64,000 nt of DNA from Dyadobacter sp. SG02 (GTDB taxonomy: Bacteria > Bacteroidota > Bacteroidia > Cytophagales > Spirosomataceae), in NCBI RefSeq assembly GCF_900109045.1, contig NZ_FNYL01000011.1, positions 233,510 through 297,509 on the forward strand, written 5' to 3'. This document shows, piece by piece, positions 17,465 through 26,085 of this stretch (position 1 is the stretch's first letter; each line of letters begins with the position of its first letter). The notes under the pieces are model-generated. The model had not been told where the DNA came from and searched no databases. It saw only the letters and a program-made list of their open reading frames with translations. The translations under genes were made by a program, and so were the position numbers.

Positions 17465-20400
17465 CTAAGCACAAACAAATGTCAAATGTGACACTTTTTC
17501 CCTTCTTGCCAACTTAGACTCGTAATATTTTTTCAAATAATGGCATACAACTAACTCATGTTCACGCTGTTGAGAAACAAAAAGCCTGTTCAGAAACATA
17601 TGTACAAGGCTACCGGCAAGATTGTACAGCGAAACTTCCCTATGCGGGAGGATTGCCACCAGGGAAGCCACGACGCGCGCAGACCGTTCTTCGAACAACG
17701 TAATCAGGTCGCCGATACCATTCAGGGAGTCGTCGCCGGGGTCCAGAAAGCTCCCGATTTCGTCGGTATGCTGGCGGTATTTGTTGTTCAGCTGGACGTT
17801 GAGATCGGTTCCGCCCCGAAACTCCCGGAAAAAGCGCTCCTGCGATTGCCCGGCGAATATCTTTTTATCTTCCAATGTAAAACCCAGGTCGTTCAGCAGC
17901 ATATCCACGCCCCGCAACCCGGCCAGCCAGCGAAAATGCTCGCCTTCGTCGCCCGACAGCGTATCCAACACACCGACTGTCGCCGCGCTGTCCGCGAAAA
18001 AAATGGATTCTGTTTCTTCGAATGCATGGTGTCCGTAGCGTTCCAGTTCCCGCTTGTAGGTATCGAGTTGTATTTTGTGGACGGTACCATTGGCGAGCAG
18101 CGGTTCCATCAGCCGGTGCAGCTCCGCGAGCACGGTTTGCCAGAAAGATTTGTCCTTGCTATGATAAAATCGCAACCGGATGTGGTTATCAGGATCCGAA
18201 TAGCGGATGAAAAACCATTTTTCGATGGCACTTTCCGCCATCAGTCGGTCGGCGAGCGGCTTGATCACCGCCGTCAGCAGGCGATCGGCCGTGCGGGTAC
18301 CTGCGTAAATTTTGACATACAACCATTCACTACCGGTCATAAAATCGCGCCTGACCGCCGGCTCGGCCATCGAAGGTTGCGCGCTACCTGATATGGGCGA
18401 CAATGCTTCTTTTTTATCCAAAAACGGCAGCAGAACCTCATTCACATACCTTCCCCCCGGCGCTCCCAGGAATGCATTCTGCTCGTGTTCGGGGAATTCA
18501 GTCAATGTAACTTTTTCATATTTCCTGAGCGAATCGGCGATTACTTCCACGGCAAAATCGGAGTCTCCGTCGATCAGTAATTCGCTATCGCCCTGCCGGA
18601 GCTGCACGAAGCGGGGAATGTTCCAGGCATTTCTGACCATCCGCCATTCTTTGGCCGTCATGGTTTCGGTTCCCAAAAGACCGGTTACCATTCTTTTATC
18701 GATATTCCAGGTTGCCCGGCTGAGTATCCAGTGCTTGTATTCGATGCGCGGCAGGAATGTATTGGAAGCAAGATGGCCCCAATCCCAGGCCAGGTAACGA
18801 TAGTCGTGCTGGTAGGTGAGCTCACAGAGGAACCGGTACGCGGGCAGCCCGTCCGCGAAATTGTGCGCATTCGTCAGCCTTGGAAACACTCGTTTGTTCA
18901 GTCTTTTCGACCTTAAAATAACCTCTCCCGAAACGGATACCGACACCATCAGGTCTTCCGGCAGGATCTGGTATTCGCGCGGCATCGACGAACCCGAGAG
19001 ATACGGAATTTCATACGTACGCAAATGTGGTCGCATGAGCACATTACCTACCCGCGCCTCGGGCAGATGGGCGATTTCGGCAAATACCGTGTCCTCCGCC
19101 AGGCTTTCCTCTTCCTCGACAGCATTTTTCACCCATTCGGAAAGCTGTTCGCTACCATGGCAAAACCGGCCGATCAGTTTCAGCCCGGACGGCCCTCCCA
19201 TCGCTTTGAATGCAAATTTGAAATTCCCGTTATCGATATCCTCCCCGGAACCGGCAATGATGTTTCCGAACAGGTAAAAGCTGTCCGGCGTCTGCGCGGT
19301 ATCGTTGGCGGTCTTCCGGAATTCATTCAGGATATTGTCTGTGAGGCAAATACGGGTGCCTTTTTCGGCAAAGGATTGCTGGTAAAGCTTGTCACGCAGC
19401 GCCGCCAATGCGGCATCGTCCGCTTCCGTCCGTTTGGGCCCCTCGGGCCATTGCATTTCGTCGAGCAACGGAAGGTTATCCGCCTTGCCGGCCAGGGCAT
19501 CGCCATACCCGATCCCGGTTTCACAATCCAGCACTTCCAGCAGCGGCATCTCGCGCTGCTCGTATCTTGCCAGAAAACGCTTTTTAAACTGCTCCATTTC
19601 CGGCTGCGAATTCCGGAAGCCCAGGCAGGCCAGATTTTGATATTCCCTGGCCAAAAGGCCGATCGCCTTGTCGCCGATCGTGCAGGATTTGGTTTGAAAA
19701 AAAAGGTCGGTCTGTACCAGGTCCTTACTGCCGGTTGTCACAAAATGCTTCGCCAGTACCGATTCCACCTCCCGGTACCGGTCCACGCCCTGCCCTTCCG
19801 ATTGCAGGAGGCCGGCGATTTTGTTCAGCCTGCGCAAGTCTTCCGTTGCCCCTTTTATTCCCCGCAGTTTATCGACGATTGTAAAAAAGAACTCCTCGCC
19901 GGTAACCGTGGCCGCGAGTTCGGAAACCAGGATTTGCGCATCTACGATCGCCTCGACGAACTGCTCCGCCTCCGTCCGACTGATATCCTCCGACAGAATG
20001 CTATCGGCCAGCTCACCGATCGTCGCGCCGTGGCGGGCGGTCGAAATGACCCTGTCCAGGTATGCATTACGGTCCACCGATGCCAGTATGTACAACCGCT
20101 TCTTGTTATTCAGCGAACCTTCGACGTACCGGTAGCTGTCGCCGATCGGATAGAGACTGGTATTGGGGAAAAACTTCACCTGCCTGCGAATGGCGGGCTT
20201 TTGCAAAAGCCCTTCCGCCAGCTCGGCCACGTAGTTCATATCGAGCCGCACGTGTTTACGGAATGGCGCGGCATCATCGAACACAATGCAGGTTTCGGGC
20301 CCCATCTGCCCCACAGCGCATCCGGCAAAAAGGCCGTATGGCGTGCTCCGTGAAGCCATTCTGACCAGATATTTGTATAAGGTTTTCAACAGCTTGTCAA

Positions 20401-20623
20401 CGCCGGTTTTCACCCTGCCCTCGATCAGGCCGGTAAACGAACCATAAAGTTCCGGCGACGCTACATAGAGCGCCTCCAACATGGCTGGTTGCGAAAAAAA
20501 ACGCATGAGTTCGCGTTCAAACAGTTCCGGCCGGTTGGCGGCCCGATCGTTGAATGCATGAAGGACGTCCAGAGGCAACCGGGGACGTCGCAGTACGAAG
20601 AATCCTTGGGATACAACAGACAT
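17465..20623 (-). CDS. full-length LanB-type lantibiotic dehydratase
   Basis: Dehydratase of 1052 residues, the usual length for a complete class I LanB. The N-terminal Lant_dehydr_N domain, which glutamylates Ser/Thr using Glu-tRNA, holds the diagnostic SRSTPYGLFAG (about 91-101). The C-terminal SpaB_C/elimination domain starts near 770 (EWLYVKIYAG) and shows IRYSDPDNHIRLRFY and a final VHMFLNRL containing the catalytic-type His. Unlike pinensin-type clusters of Bacteroidota, the two domains are not split. It diverges from the LanC-like gene across a 226-bp intergenic region and heads the regulator-kinase-precursor series. It should dehydrate the core of the 50-residue peptide. Confidence 0.92.
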   Translation of the reverse strand: MSVVSQGFFVLRRPRLPLDVLHAFNDRAANRPELFERELMRFFSQPAMLEALYVASPELYGSFTGLIEGRVKTGVDKLLKTLYKYLVRMASRSTPYGLFAGCAVGQMGPETCIVFDDAAPFRKHVRLDMNYVAELAEGLLQKPAIRRQVKFFPNTSLYPIGDSYRYVEGSLNNKKRLYILASVDRNAYLDRVISTARHGATIGELADSILSEDISRTEAEQFVEAIVDAQILVSELAATVTGEEFFFTIVDKLRGIKGATEDLRRLNKIAGLLQSEGQGVDRYREVESVLAKHFVTTGSKDLVQTDLFFQTKSCTIGDKAIGLLAREYQNLACLGFRNSQPEMEQFKKRFLARYEQREMPLLEVLDCETGIGYGDALAGKADNLPLLDEMQWPEGPKRTEADDAALAALRDKLYQQSFAEKGTRICLTDNILNEFRKTANDTAQTPDSFYLFGNIIAGSGEDIDNGNFKFAFKAMGGPSGLKLIGRFCHGSEQLSEWVKNAVEEEESLAEDTVFAEIAHLPEARVGNVLMRPHLRTYEIPYLSGSSMPREYQILPEDLMVSVSVSGEVILRSKRLNKRVFPRLTNAHNFADGLPAYRFLCELTYQHDYRYLAWDWGHLASNTFLPRIEYKHWILSRATWNIDKRMVTGLLGTETMTAKEWRMVRNAWNIPRFVQLRQGDSELLIDGDSDFAVEVIADSLRKYEKVTLTEFPEHEQNAFLGAPGGRYVNEVLLPFLDKKEALSPISGSAQPSMAEPAVRRDFMTGSEWLYVKIYAGTRTADRLLTAVIKPLADRLMAESAIEKWFFIRYSDPDNHIRLRFYHSKDKSFWQTVLAELHRLMEPLLANGTVHKIQLDTYKRELERYGHHAFEETESIFFADSAATVGVLDTLSGDEGEHFRWLAGLRGVDMLLNDLGFTLEDKKIFAGQSQERFFREFRGGTDLNVQLNNKYRQHTDEIGSFLDPGDDSLNGIGDLITLFEERSARVVASLVAILPHREVSLYNLAGSLVHMFLNRLFVSQQREHELVVCHYLKKYYESKLARREKVSHLTFVCA

Positions 20624-20849
20624 ATGATAGGAAGGTTTACAATCTCTGCTTGAAGCTACTAAGCAGAACTAACTGAAACCAAACTATTTATGCCAACATC
20701 AGGCTTTCATCGACAAAGCCTGCGGTATGTCGGACTGCGCTTTCCGGGGGTTGCCACGCAGTTCGTCGAATTAGATACATAGTTGGTCTAAAAAGTTCTT
20801 TCACCCCATCCTCCTTTTTCACATTTGCAGGTAAAAACCAACGAGTACC
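20624..20849. promoter_or_regulatory. divergent promoter region between dehydratase and LanC-like genes
   Basis: 226 bp carrying promoters for both divergent genes. No perfect TAnnTTTG is present; near-matches are TTTCACATTTG (about 20817-20827) for the + gene and a TAGTTTG-type element on the - strand near 20680. The weak promoters would fit regulated expression. Confidence 0.4.
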
Positions 20850-21983
20850 ATGACGACATCAACAGGAATATCGGGGCTATCGGCGATGATCGCCGCTGCC
20901 AAAATCGATGAAATCTATGAAGTTGTAAGGACACACAAAAAGCAGTTGAGCAGTTTCGGTTTTACCCGGGGTTACCTGGGAGTTTCTGTGTTCACTTACT
21001 TATATGCCGTGCATTCGGGGAAAAAGCAATACCTCGACGATGCACGCGACGCGTTCGACCACGCGTGCGACCTGGTCGACAGCGATCCGCTGAAAGCCTA
21101 CCCACAGGACTTTGCCGGCCTGGGCGCAGTGGCGCAATACCTTTGCCAGGTAAGCGTGCTCGACCTCGACCCCAATGTTTTCCTGAGCGATATCGACGCC
21201 GTTTTGCTCAAAAAAATGCGCGCCGAGCTCTATACCGGGAACCTGGGCGGCTTTGCGAACGGGGCGCTCGGCTACGGCCTCTACTTTCTTCAGAGAAGTT
21301 ATTACAACAGGCCATTCGCACAGCCGGTGATCGAAGAGCTGGTTCAGGGCATCGTGCGTTACGCGATACCTACGGGCGAGGGTTGCTACTGGAAGTCGGG
21401 CGTGAACGGGCATCATACGAGGAGCCCCCTGTATTCCCCCTCCGAAACCACGGCAGTACTCCTTTTCCTCGCCAGGTCGATTGAAATGGGGCTTTGCCCG
21501 GCCGATTTTCTGGAAGGGATCGTCAACGAGGCGATCATATATATTGATAACCAGCAGCCCGACCCGAATGCGGAGATCGGGTATGCATTGCTGCGGACCG
21601 GTGCGGCATTCGGCAATCCTGCCTGGACGCGTGACGGGCTGGATATGCTGCGGAAATATGCCAAATGCCGCCAGGAACATTCCAGCAGCATGAGGGACGC
21701 CGGTTTACATTACGGTGCCGCCGGCCTCGCATTGCTGTTCGACCGCGCTGCACGGCTCACCTACGATCAGACGCTCGAAGACGCCGCCAGTTTCTGGTAC
21801 CGTCAAATCCTCCGGTTCGATATGCACACCGACGGTTTTGCAGGCTACAAAACATCCGAAAATCCCTGGAACATGCAAAAAAATCTGGCATTCTGCGAAG
21901 GGATCGCCGGTATCGGGAGCGCATTGGTCAAAGCGCTGCATCCCGACAAGGTCAATTTCGACGACCTCATTTGGCTTCTTTAA
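20850..21983 (+). CDS. LanC-like protein lacking the zinc ligands (probable pseudo-cyclase)
   Basis: A 377-residue protein with the repeated GxxG helices of the LanC alpha/alpha barrel (GFTRGYLGVS, FANGALGYGLYF, AGLHYGAAGLALL, AFCEGIAGIGSALV, and the end FDDLIWLL). Canonical LanC binds Zn with Cys in WCYG and Cys-His in CHG. Here the WCYG position reads QPDPNAE (Pro237 for Cys), and CHGxAG reads HYGAAG (His287, Tyr288). The AHG position carrying the catalytic His also reads PSET. The fold therefore seems retained but the cyclase site lost. It could be a scaffold or chaperone for the dehydratase, or a cyclase with a different mechanism. It diverges from the dehydratase and ends at a shared terminator. 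Confidence 0.78.
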   Translation: MTTSTGISGLSAMIAAAKIDEIYEVVRTHKKQLSSFGFTRGYLGVSVFTYLYAVHSGKKQYLDDARDAFDHACDLVDSDPLKAYPQDFAGLGAVAQYLCQVSVLDLDPNVFLSDIDAVLLKKMRAELYTGNLGGFANGALGYGLYFLQRSYYNRPFAQPVIEELVQGIVRYAIPTGEGCYWKSGVNGHHTRSPLYSPSETTAVLLFLARSIEMGLCPADFLEGIVNEAIIYIDNQQPDPNAEIGYALLRTGAAFGNPAWTRDGLDMLRKYAKCRQEHSSSMRDAGLHYGAAGLALLFDRAARLTYDQTLEDAASFWYRQILRFDMHTDGFAGYKTSENPWNMQKNLAFCEGIAGIGSALVKALHPDKVNFDDLIWLL

Positions 21984-22017
21984 AACCTCATGCTTCTTCA
22001 ACATAAGTCCCAAAATA

Positions 22018-22050
22018 AAACAGGCACCAGGAAATTCCCGGTGCCTGTTT
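22018..22050. terminator. bidirectional terminator
   Basis: Stem 22018-22028 with 22040-22050, flanked by an A-run on the left and a T-run on the right, so it can act on both strands. It separates the LanC-like gene from the converging T9SS gene. Confidence 0.85.
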
Positions 22051-22078
22051 GCATAAAGAGGTTTAACACATGAAGCGT

Positions 22079-23308
22079 TTATCTTGCAATCATGATCTTC
22101 TGTGATTTCACTCCCCCATCATTGTCAACAACTTTCACGAGGTACATCCCGGCTGCAAGGCCATCGACGCGGAAGCTTCCGCCTGCCGCGATACCCGCTT
22201 CTTTCACGGTCTTGCCGTTCATGTCGATCACCGAAACGCTCTTCACATGATCCGCATCCTGAATGTACACGATGTCACGCGCAGGGTTCGGGTAAGCGAG
22301 TTGTTTGGCCAGATGATCGAAGGTTACACTTTTGATGGCGCTGTACGCGAAGGTTTCGTCCTTATCGACCATTCTCAGGCGGTAAAGGTTTTCACCGCCC
22401 AACGGGCTTGCATCGCTGAATTTGTAGTTAACGAGCACCTTGCTTTCGCCGTTGGAAGCCACGGTACCGATCTTGCTCCACGCCTTGCCGTTCGCACTGC
22501 GCTCGATCTCGAAGCGGTCGCTGTTGGTTTCAGCAGTAGTAGCCCAGTTCAGCGAGGTCGTCGAACCTTCCTTGCGGGCGTCGAATGCTACCAGGGTTAC
22601 CGGAAGCGCTTTGTCCACCCCGAAAGTAATGGCCGAGTATTTAGTTGGATCTACGCCCCTTGCGGTAATGGTGCCAGCCGTCAGCGTACCGGTAACATCT
22701 CCTGTGTTGCCTCTTCCGAGAGATTCCCATTTGTTAGTACTCGTGTTGTATCCAACCAGGATCAGCTGGAAGAAGAGCGAATTGGTCAGCGTTGTCAGAT
22801 CACTGGCGGCATCCCATGCAAGTTTCACGTCAACCGGCGCTGCCCCTTCCAGGTCCCAGTATTCCACTGTACTTACATTGGCGTCTGCCGGAGCTGGTGC
22901 GTCGGAAAAGTATGCGGCCCGGTACACATTCGCTATCGGAGTAGCCGACGAAATCTCGATCGTACGCAGTTTGGTTCCGTCACCGACGGGGAAAGTAAAA
23001 TTGTTTCCCACCTTGGACACGTAGCCATCAACATGGTTGGCGTCGTTGGCCCCTGTGTAGGTCGCTGTCGGGCCGAAACCAAAGATGCCGGGCGTCGCAC
23101 TGCGGTCGGTTTTGATGATCCCGGGCTGGGTGCCGGTGCCTCCCGCCAGGAAGGTGTGTGCACCAAACACGGTCACCTGCGTGCCGCTTGCGATGCTCAC
23201 ATTACCCTGACTGCCGGACTGCGCCACCACCGGATCGGTCATCAGCGAGAGCGACAGGCACATAGCCGCGCTCAGGCCGAAGAGCTTTTTATGGATGATT
23301 TTGTGCAT
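22079..23308 (-). CDS. exported protein with T9SS sorting domain
   Basis: About 409 residues from ATG 23308, chosen because a clear signal peptide (KLFGLSAAMCLSLSLMTDPVVAQ) begins there and the upstream gene ends 7 bp before it. The middle (30-230) is a beta-rich exported domain of unknown function. A fibronectin-like module (VTLVAFDARKEG ... NSDRFEIERS ... GENLYRLRMVD) follows, also seen in the 1013-residue protein at 60506. It ends in a type A T9SS sorting domain (YPNPARDIVYIQ ... KSQKIMIAR). The gene probably forms an operon with the upstream S74-domain gene, suggesting both are surface components. Confidence 0.85.
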   Translation of the reverse strand: MHKIIHKKLFGLSAAMCLSLSLMTDPVVAQSGSQGNVSIASGTQVTVFGAHTFLAGGTGTQPGIIKTDRSATPGIFGFGPTATYTGANDANHVDGYVSKVGNNFTFPVGDGTKLRTIEISSATPIANVYRAAYFSDAPAPADANVSTVEYWDLEGAAPVDVKLAWDAASDLTTLTNSLFFQLILVGYNTSTNKWESLGRGNTGDVTGTLTAGTITARGVDPTKYSAITFGVDKALPVTLVAFDARKEGSTTSLNWATTAETNSDRFEIERSANGKAWSKIGTVASNGESKVLVNYKFSDASPLGGENLYRLRMVDKDETFAYSAIKSVTFDHLAKQLAYPNPARDIVYIQDADHVKSVSVIDMNGKTVKEAGIAAGGSFRVDGLAAGMYLVKVVDNDGGVKSQKIMIAR

Positions 23309-23315
23309 AGTGCGC

Positions 23316-24833
23316 TTATTTTGAGATGGTAGCCTCAGATGATTTCTCCCCGGCATTGCCCAACATCGCCTTGATGCTGGCTACTTCTGCTTTCAAAGCA
23401 TTCATTTCGCTCAGTTGTGCTTTCAGCGATTCGATCTCTTTTTGCTGATCCTGAACTGCTTTTACGAGAAGCGGCGTTACTTTGTTAGCATCCACTCTCC
23501 ATGGGTTTGTTTTAGCATCCTCGCCGCCAACGGTAACCGCTTCTGGGAACACTTTGTAAAGATCCTGAGCAATGAAACCGATTGTACGCTCCTTCGAAGG
23601 GTTGGTTATGTAATTGTATTCAACCACTCCTATTTTCATCAAATCGTTGATGGAATAATGTGTGCTTTTGATGTTCTCTTTCAAGCGACGGTCAGATGTT
23701 GGAGCAGGGAAACGTACATCGCCATTGTTATCACGGAAAATTCTACCCTGTTCTGCACCATTCACGCGGAATACAACGAACGGGTCTTGGGTAGGGTTAG
23801 GTAATGTCCTTTTCGTTAGCACCAGGTTTGCAAAATTATCGCCAGACTGAACGATAACCTGGGCTTTGTTAGTAGAGCCACCTTCCTGAAAAAGTCGGTA
23901 ACCACTTAGGTCCGCAGTTCCCTGGGCAAGTCCAGCTGCATCGACTTCTTGCTCAGATCCTTGGAGCGAGCCGTTGATATGGACCAGGTTTGGCGCTTCA
24001 ACGAGTGTAACACCGATACCGAGTTTACCACTAGGAGTAAGCATCATTCTCGGCAGTGGAGTATCGCCAGGAGCCGTGGTGTGGAACACCAATCCTCCAT
24101 TACCATTTTGAACGGTAGGTCGTACCGCAATGCGGTATTGAAGTGGATTGCCCGCAAGGTTTGTAAAATCGATTGCCCCACCATATCCGGCGTCGATGCC
24201 AGCACCTCTGTAAAGCTGAATGATACCTCCCGGTGTAATTGTTACTTTACCCGAGTTAACCGGCAATTCGCGTCGCACTACGATATGACCGAATCGAGAG
24301 ATCAATCCACGCTTTGCACCACCTGCGTCGTTCGACGTCAATCCTGCAAAGAAAGGTGTTTTGGTAGGAGATGAATAAGTCACCCAGGATCCTCCGATAC
24401 AGTTCCATTGCTGGCCATAAGTACCACTGGTTTCGAGTGTATCGGTATAGATAGTTTTTGCAGGGCAACTACCTGTTGGAGCACCAGAACCTTCGGTATA
24501 GTTGAATACGTCGTTCGAGTTCAACCTTACCCAGGACGAACCATCAAAGAAATACTCACCCGCTTGCAGTTCTGCGTTATCCGTCGTGTTGTAAACGTGC
24601 ATACCTGCCACAGCATTGGTTACCGGCGCTGCGCTGTTGACAGACGTTAGCGCAACTCTCGGCAACAAGAGCCCCTTGGTAGCACTTTCCAATTCCAGAA
24701 TAGAACTCGGATTGATCGTGTTCGGATCTCCACCGATCTTCATCTGCGCCATCAATGGCGAGCTCGCAAAAAGCAATCCGGCGGTGACTCCGAGTGCACC
24801 GGCTGTGCGTGTTAGTAGTTGTTTCACTTGCAT
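23316..24833 (-). CDS. tail-fibre-like exported protein with peptidase S74 chaperone domain
   Basis: 505 residues with a signal peptide (about 1-30, ending PLMAQ). The N-terminal part matches the pattern common in Bacteroidota surface proteins (NPSSILELESATKGLLLPR, then VYNTTDN and FFDGSSWVRL). A beta-rich stalk follows. The C-terminal S74 intramolecular chaperone starts with SDRRLKENI, where the Ser and the Lys five residues later form the autocleavage dyad, and goes on to TIGFIAQDLYKVFPEAV. A coiled-coil tail (QQKEIESLKAQLSEM) ends the protein. S74 domains trimerise beta-helical fibres and cut themselves off, so this probably makes a trimeric surface fibre. A phage origin is not supported by any neighbour. 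Confidence 0.85.
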   Translation of the reverse strand: MQVKQLLTRTAGALGVTAGLLFASSPLMAQMKIGGDPNTINPSSILELESATKGLLLPRVALTSVNSAAPVTNAVAGMHVYNTTDNAELQAGEYFFDGSSWVRLNSNDVFNYTEGSGAPTGSCPAKTIYTDTLETSGTYGQQWNCIGGSWVTYSSPTKTPFFAGLTSNDAGGAKRGLISRFGHIVVRRELPVNSGKVTITPGGIIQLYRGAGIDAGYGGAIDFTNLAGNPLQYRIAVRPTVQNGNGGLVFHTTAPGDTPLPRMMLTPSGKLGIGVTLVEAPNLVHINGSLQGSEQEVDAAGLAQGTADLSGYRLFQEGGSTNKAQVIVQSGDNFANLVLTKRTLPNPTQDPFVVFRVNGAEQGRIFRDNNGDVRFPAPTSDRRLKENIKSTHYSINDLMKIGVVEYNYITNPSKERTIGFIAQDLYKVFPEAVTVGGEDAKTNPWRVDANKVTPLLVKAVQDQQKEIESLKAQLSEMNALKAEVASIKAMLGNAGEKSSEATISK

Positions 24834-25257
24834 GTTTGTAATTTGTTTTAATTAATAAATCATTGAAAAAGAGTATGGAATTGATAAGCGATTGAATTTT
24901 TGATCAAAAAAAGGGCGCACCCTTACCGGTCGAAAACAGGGCCTGTTTCTAAATGGGTACTATGATCTGTTTTTAAATGAATGGGGCTCAAATGGCACTC
25001 CGACCCACCAGGATCGTGGCCTTGCAGGCAGCGCATCTGCCTTGCAAACTATATCTACAAAGTAGCGGGAAAATTGTATCCGAATTGAGGGAGCACAGGG
25101 TTATGCGAAATCTGCATTTTCATCAAATACCTTATTATCAATAAGTTAATAAGATCATTTTTCTCAAAGTATCGAAATTATTCTATACTTAACCATCAGC
25201 AGATATCGAGCACAAATGGAGGTATTTGTACCCACGGATTCGAGGAAAAAGGGGAAG
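24834..25257. other. AT-rich intergenic region upstream of the fibre operon
   Basis: About 420 bp with no gene. It holds the leader of the S74 gene and an imperfect GC-containing hairpin at 25022-25047 (TTGCAGGCAG against CTGCCTTGCAA). It separates the fibre operon from the orphan regulator whose stop is at 25258. Confidence 0.5.
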
Positions 25258-25959
25258 CTATTTGGAGAGGTGGTAAAGTTCGACGCGTTTAGCAAGGTCC
25301 AGCAGATTATTAACGCCAAGCTTTTTAAAAATACGTGCCTTGAAAGTGCTGACCGTGGTACTTTTCAAATTCAATTGGCCGGCGATGTCCTTCGTCCATT
25401 TGCCTGCCAGCAGCATTTCCATCACCACCAGCTCTTTGGCCGACAAAAGTTCGGCGGGGTCGGAGGCCGCCTGTTGCGTCATCGAATTCAGCAGTTGCTC
25501 ACGTACGACCGGGCTCAGGTATTTTTGGCCTTTCAGCACAACGCGGATCGCTTCCTGCAAGTCGGTCGCCTTTGATTCTTTGGAAACAAACCCCGCAGCT
25601 CCCGCACGCATGCAATGCACGCCGTACAATTCTTCCTTCTGGCCAGAAAACACGAGGATCAGCGCCGCTGGCTGCAACGAACGCAACTTTTCGATCGTGA
25701 GCAAATAATCGGTGCCGGGAATGCTCAGGTCGAGGATGATCAGACGGTAGGTGTTCGATGAAACGGCCTGAACGGCTTCTTTGAAATTGCTGGCGGTATC
25801 GATAGTGGCATGACCAATGGTTTCCTGCACGAGTATGCCCGTGGCAATACGCACAATGTCATGATCTTCAACTAATAGGACTCGGGTGGGTGCTGAATGC
25901 AATGGTACGGTGGTTCTCAATGATAACACGAATAAACAAAAAACTAAGCGAAACTCCAT
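25258..25959 (-). CDS. orphan NarL/LuxR-type response regulator
   Basis: Receiver plus GerE-type HTH, 233 residues as drawn. The receiver begins VLLVEDHD; the phospho-acceptor Asp77 is in LIILDLSIPG, and the conserved Lys is in FVSKES. The C-terminal HTH (LSAKELVVMEMLLAGKW ... KSTTVSTFKARIFKKLGV) resembles those of the other regulators in this region. The first 20 residues (MEFRLVFCLFVLSLR...) are hydrophobic and unusual for a regulator. A TTG at 25902, giving MHSAPTRVLL, may be the real start. It is divergent from the next regulator and has no adjacent cognate kinase. Confidence 0.85.
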   Translation of the reverse strand: MEFRLVFCLFVLSLRTTVPLHSAPTRVLLVEDHDIVRIATGILVQETIGHATIDTASNFKEAVQAVSSNTYRLIILDLSIPGTDYLLTIEKLRSLQPAALILVFSGQKEELYGVHCMRAGAAGFVSKESKATDLQEAIRVVLKGQKYLSPVVREQLLNSMTQQAASDPAELLSAKELVVMEMLLAGKWTKDIAGQLNLKSTTVSTFKARIFKKLGVNNLLDLAKRVELYHLSK

Positions 25960-26004
25960 GGAGGATTGTAGTACTATGTTTACACGTGAAAGCCAACTTG
26001 TCTA

Positions 26005-26035
26005 TTGTAGCCCTGTCTCTACAAGCGTAGTTTTG
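26005..26035 (+). promoter_or_regulatory. complete Bacteroidota promoter (-33 TTG, -7 TAGTTTTG)
   Basis: TTG at 26005-26007 and TAGTTTTG at 26028-26035 are 20 bp apart, the expected spacing. It drives the regulator gene at 26086 with a leader of about 45 nt. Confidence 0.7.
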
Positions 26036-26085
26036 ATTCGAACAAGCCGTTCCCGCTGTTGATATGAACTAAATCTACCAGTCAG

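Noticed and set aside
19025..20353. 442-residue frame antisense to the dehydratase gene
   Set aside because: It is a shadow of a GC-rich coding strand; the LanB protein on the other strand has clear domains.
17465..20623. Thiopeptide-type split dehydratase system
   Set aside because: N- and C-terminal domains are fused in one full-length protein, and no YcaO or [4+2] cyclase gene is nearby.
22247..23332. 361-residue + strand frame over the T9SS gene
   Set aside because: Antisense to a protein with a signal peptide and sorting domain; no recognisable fold of its own.
23316..24833. Prophage, on account of the tail-fibre S74 domain
   Set aside because: The protein has a signal peptide and T9SS neighbour; no integrase, terminase, capsid or lysis gene in the window.
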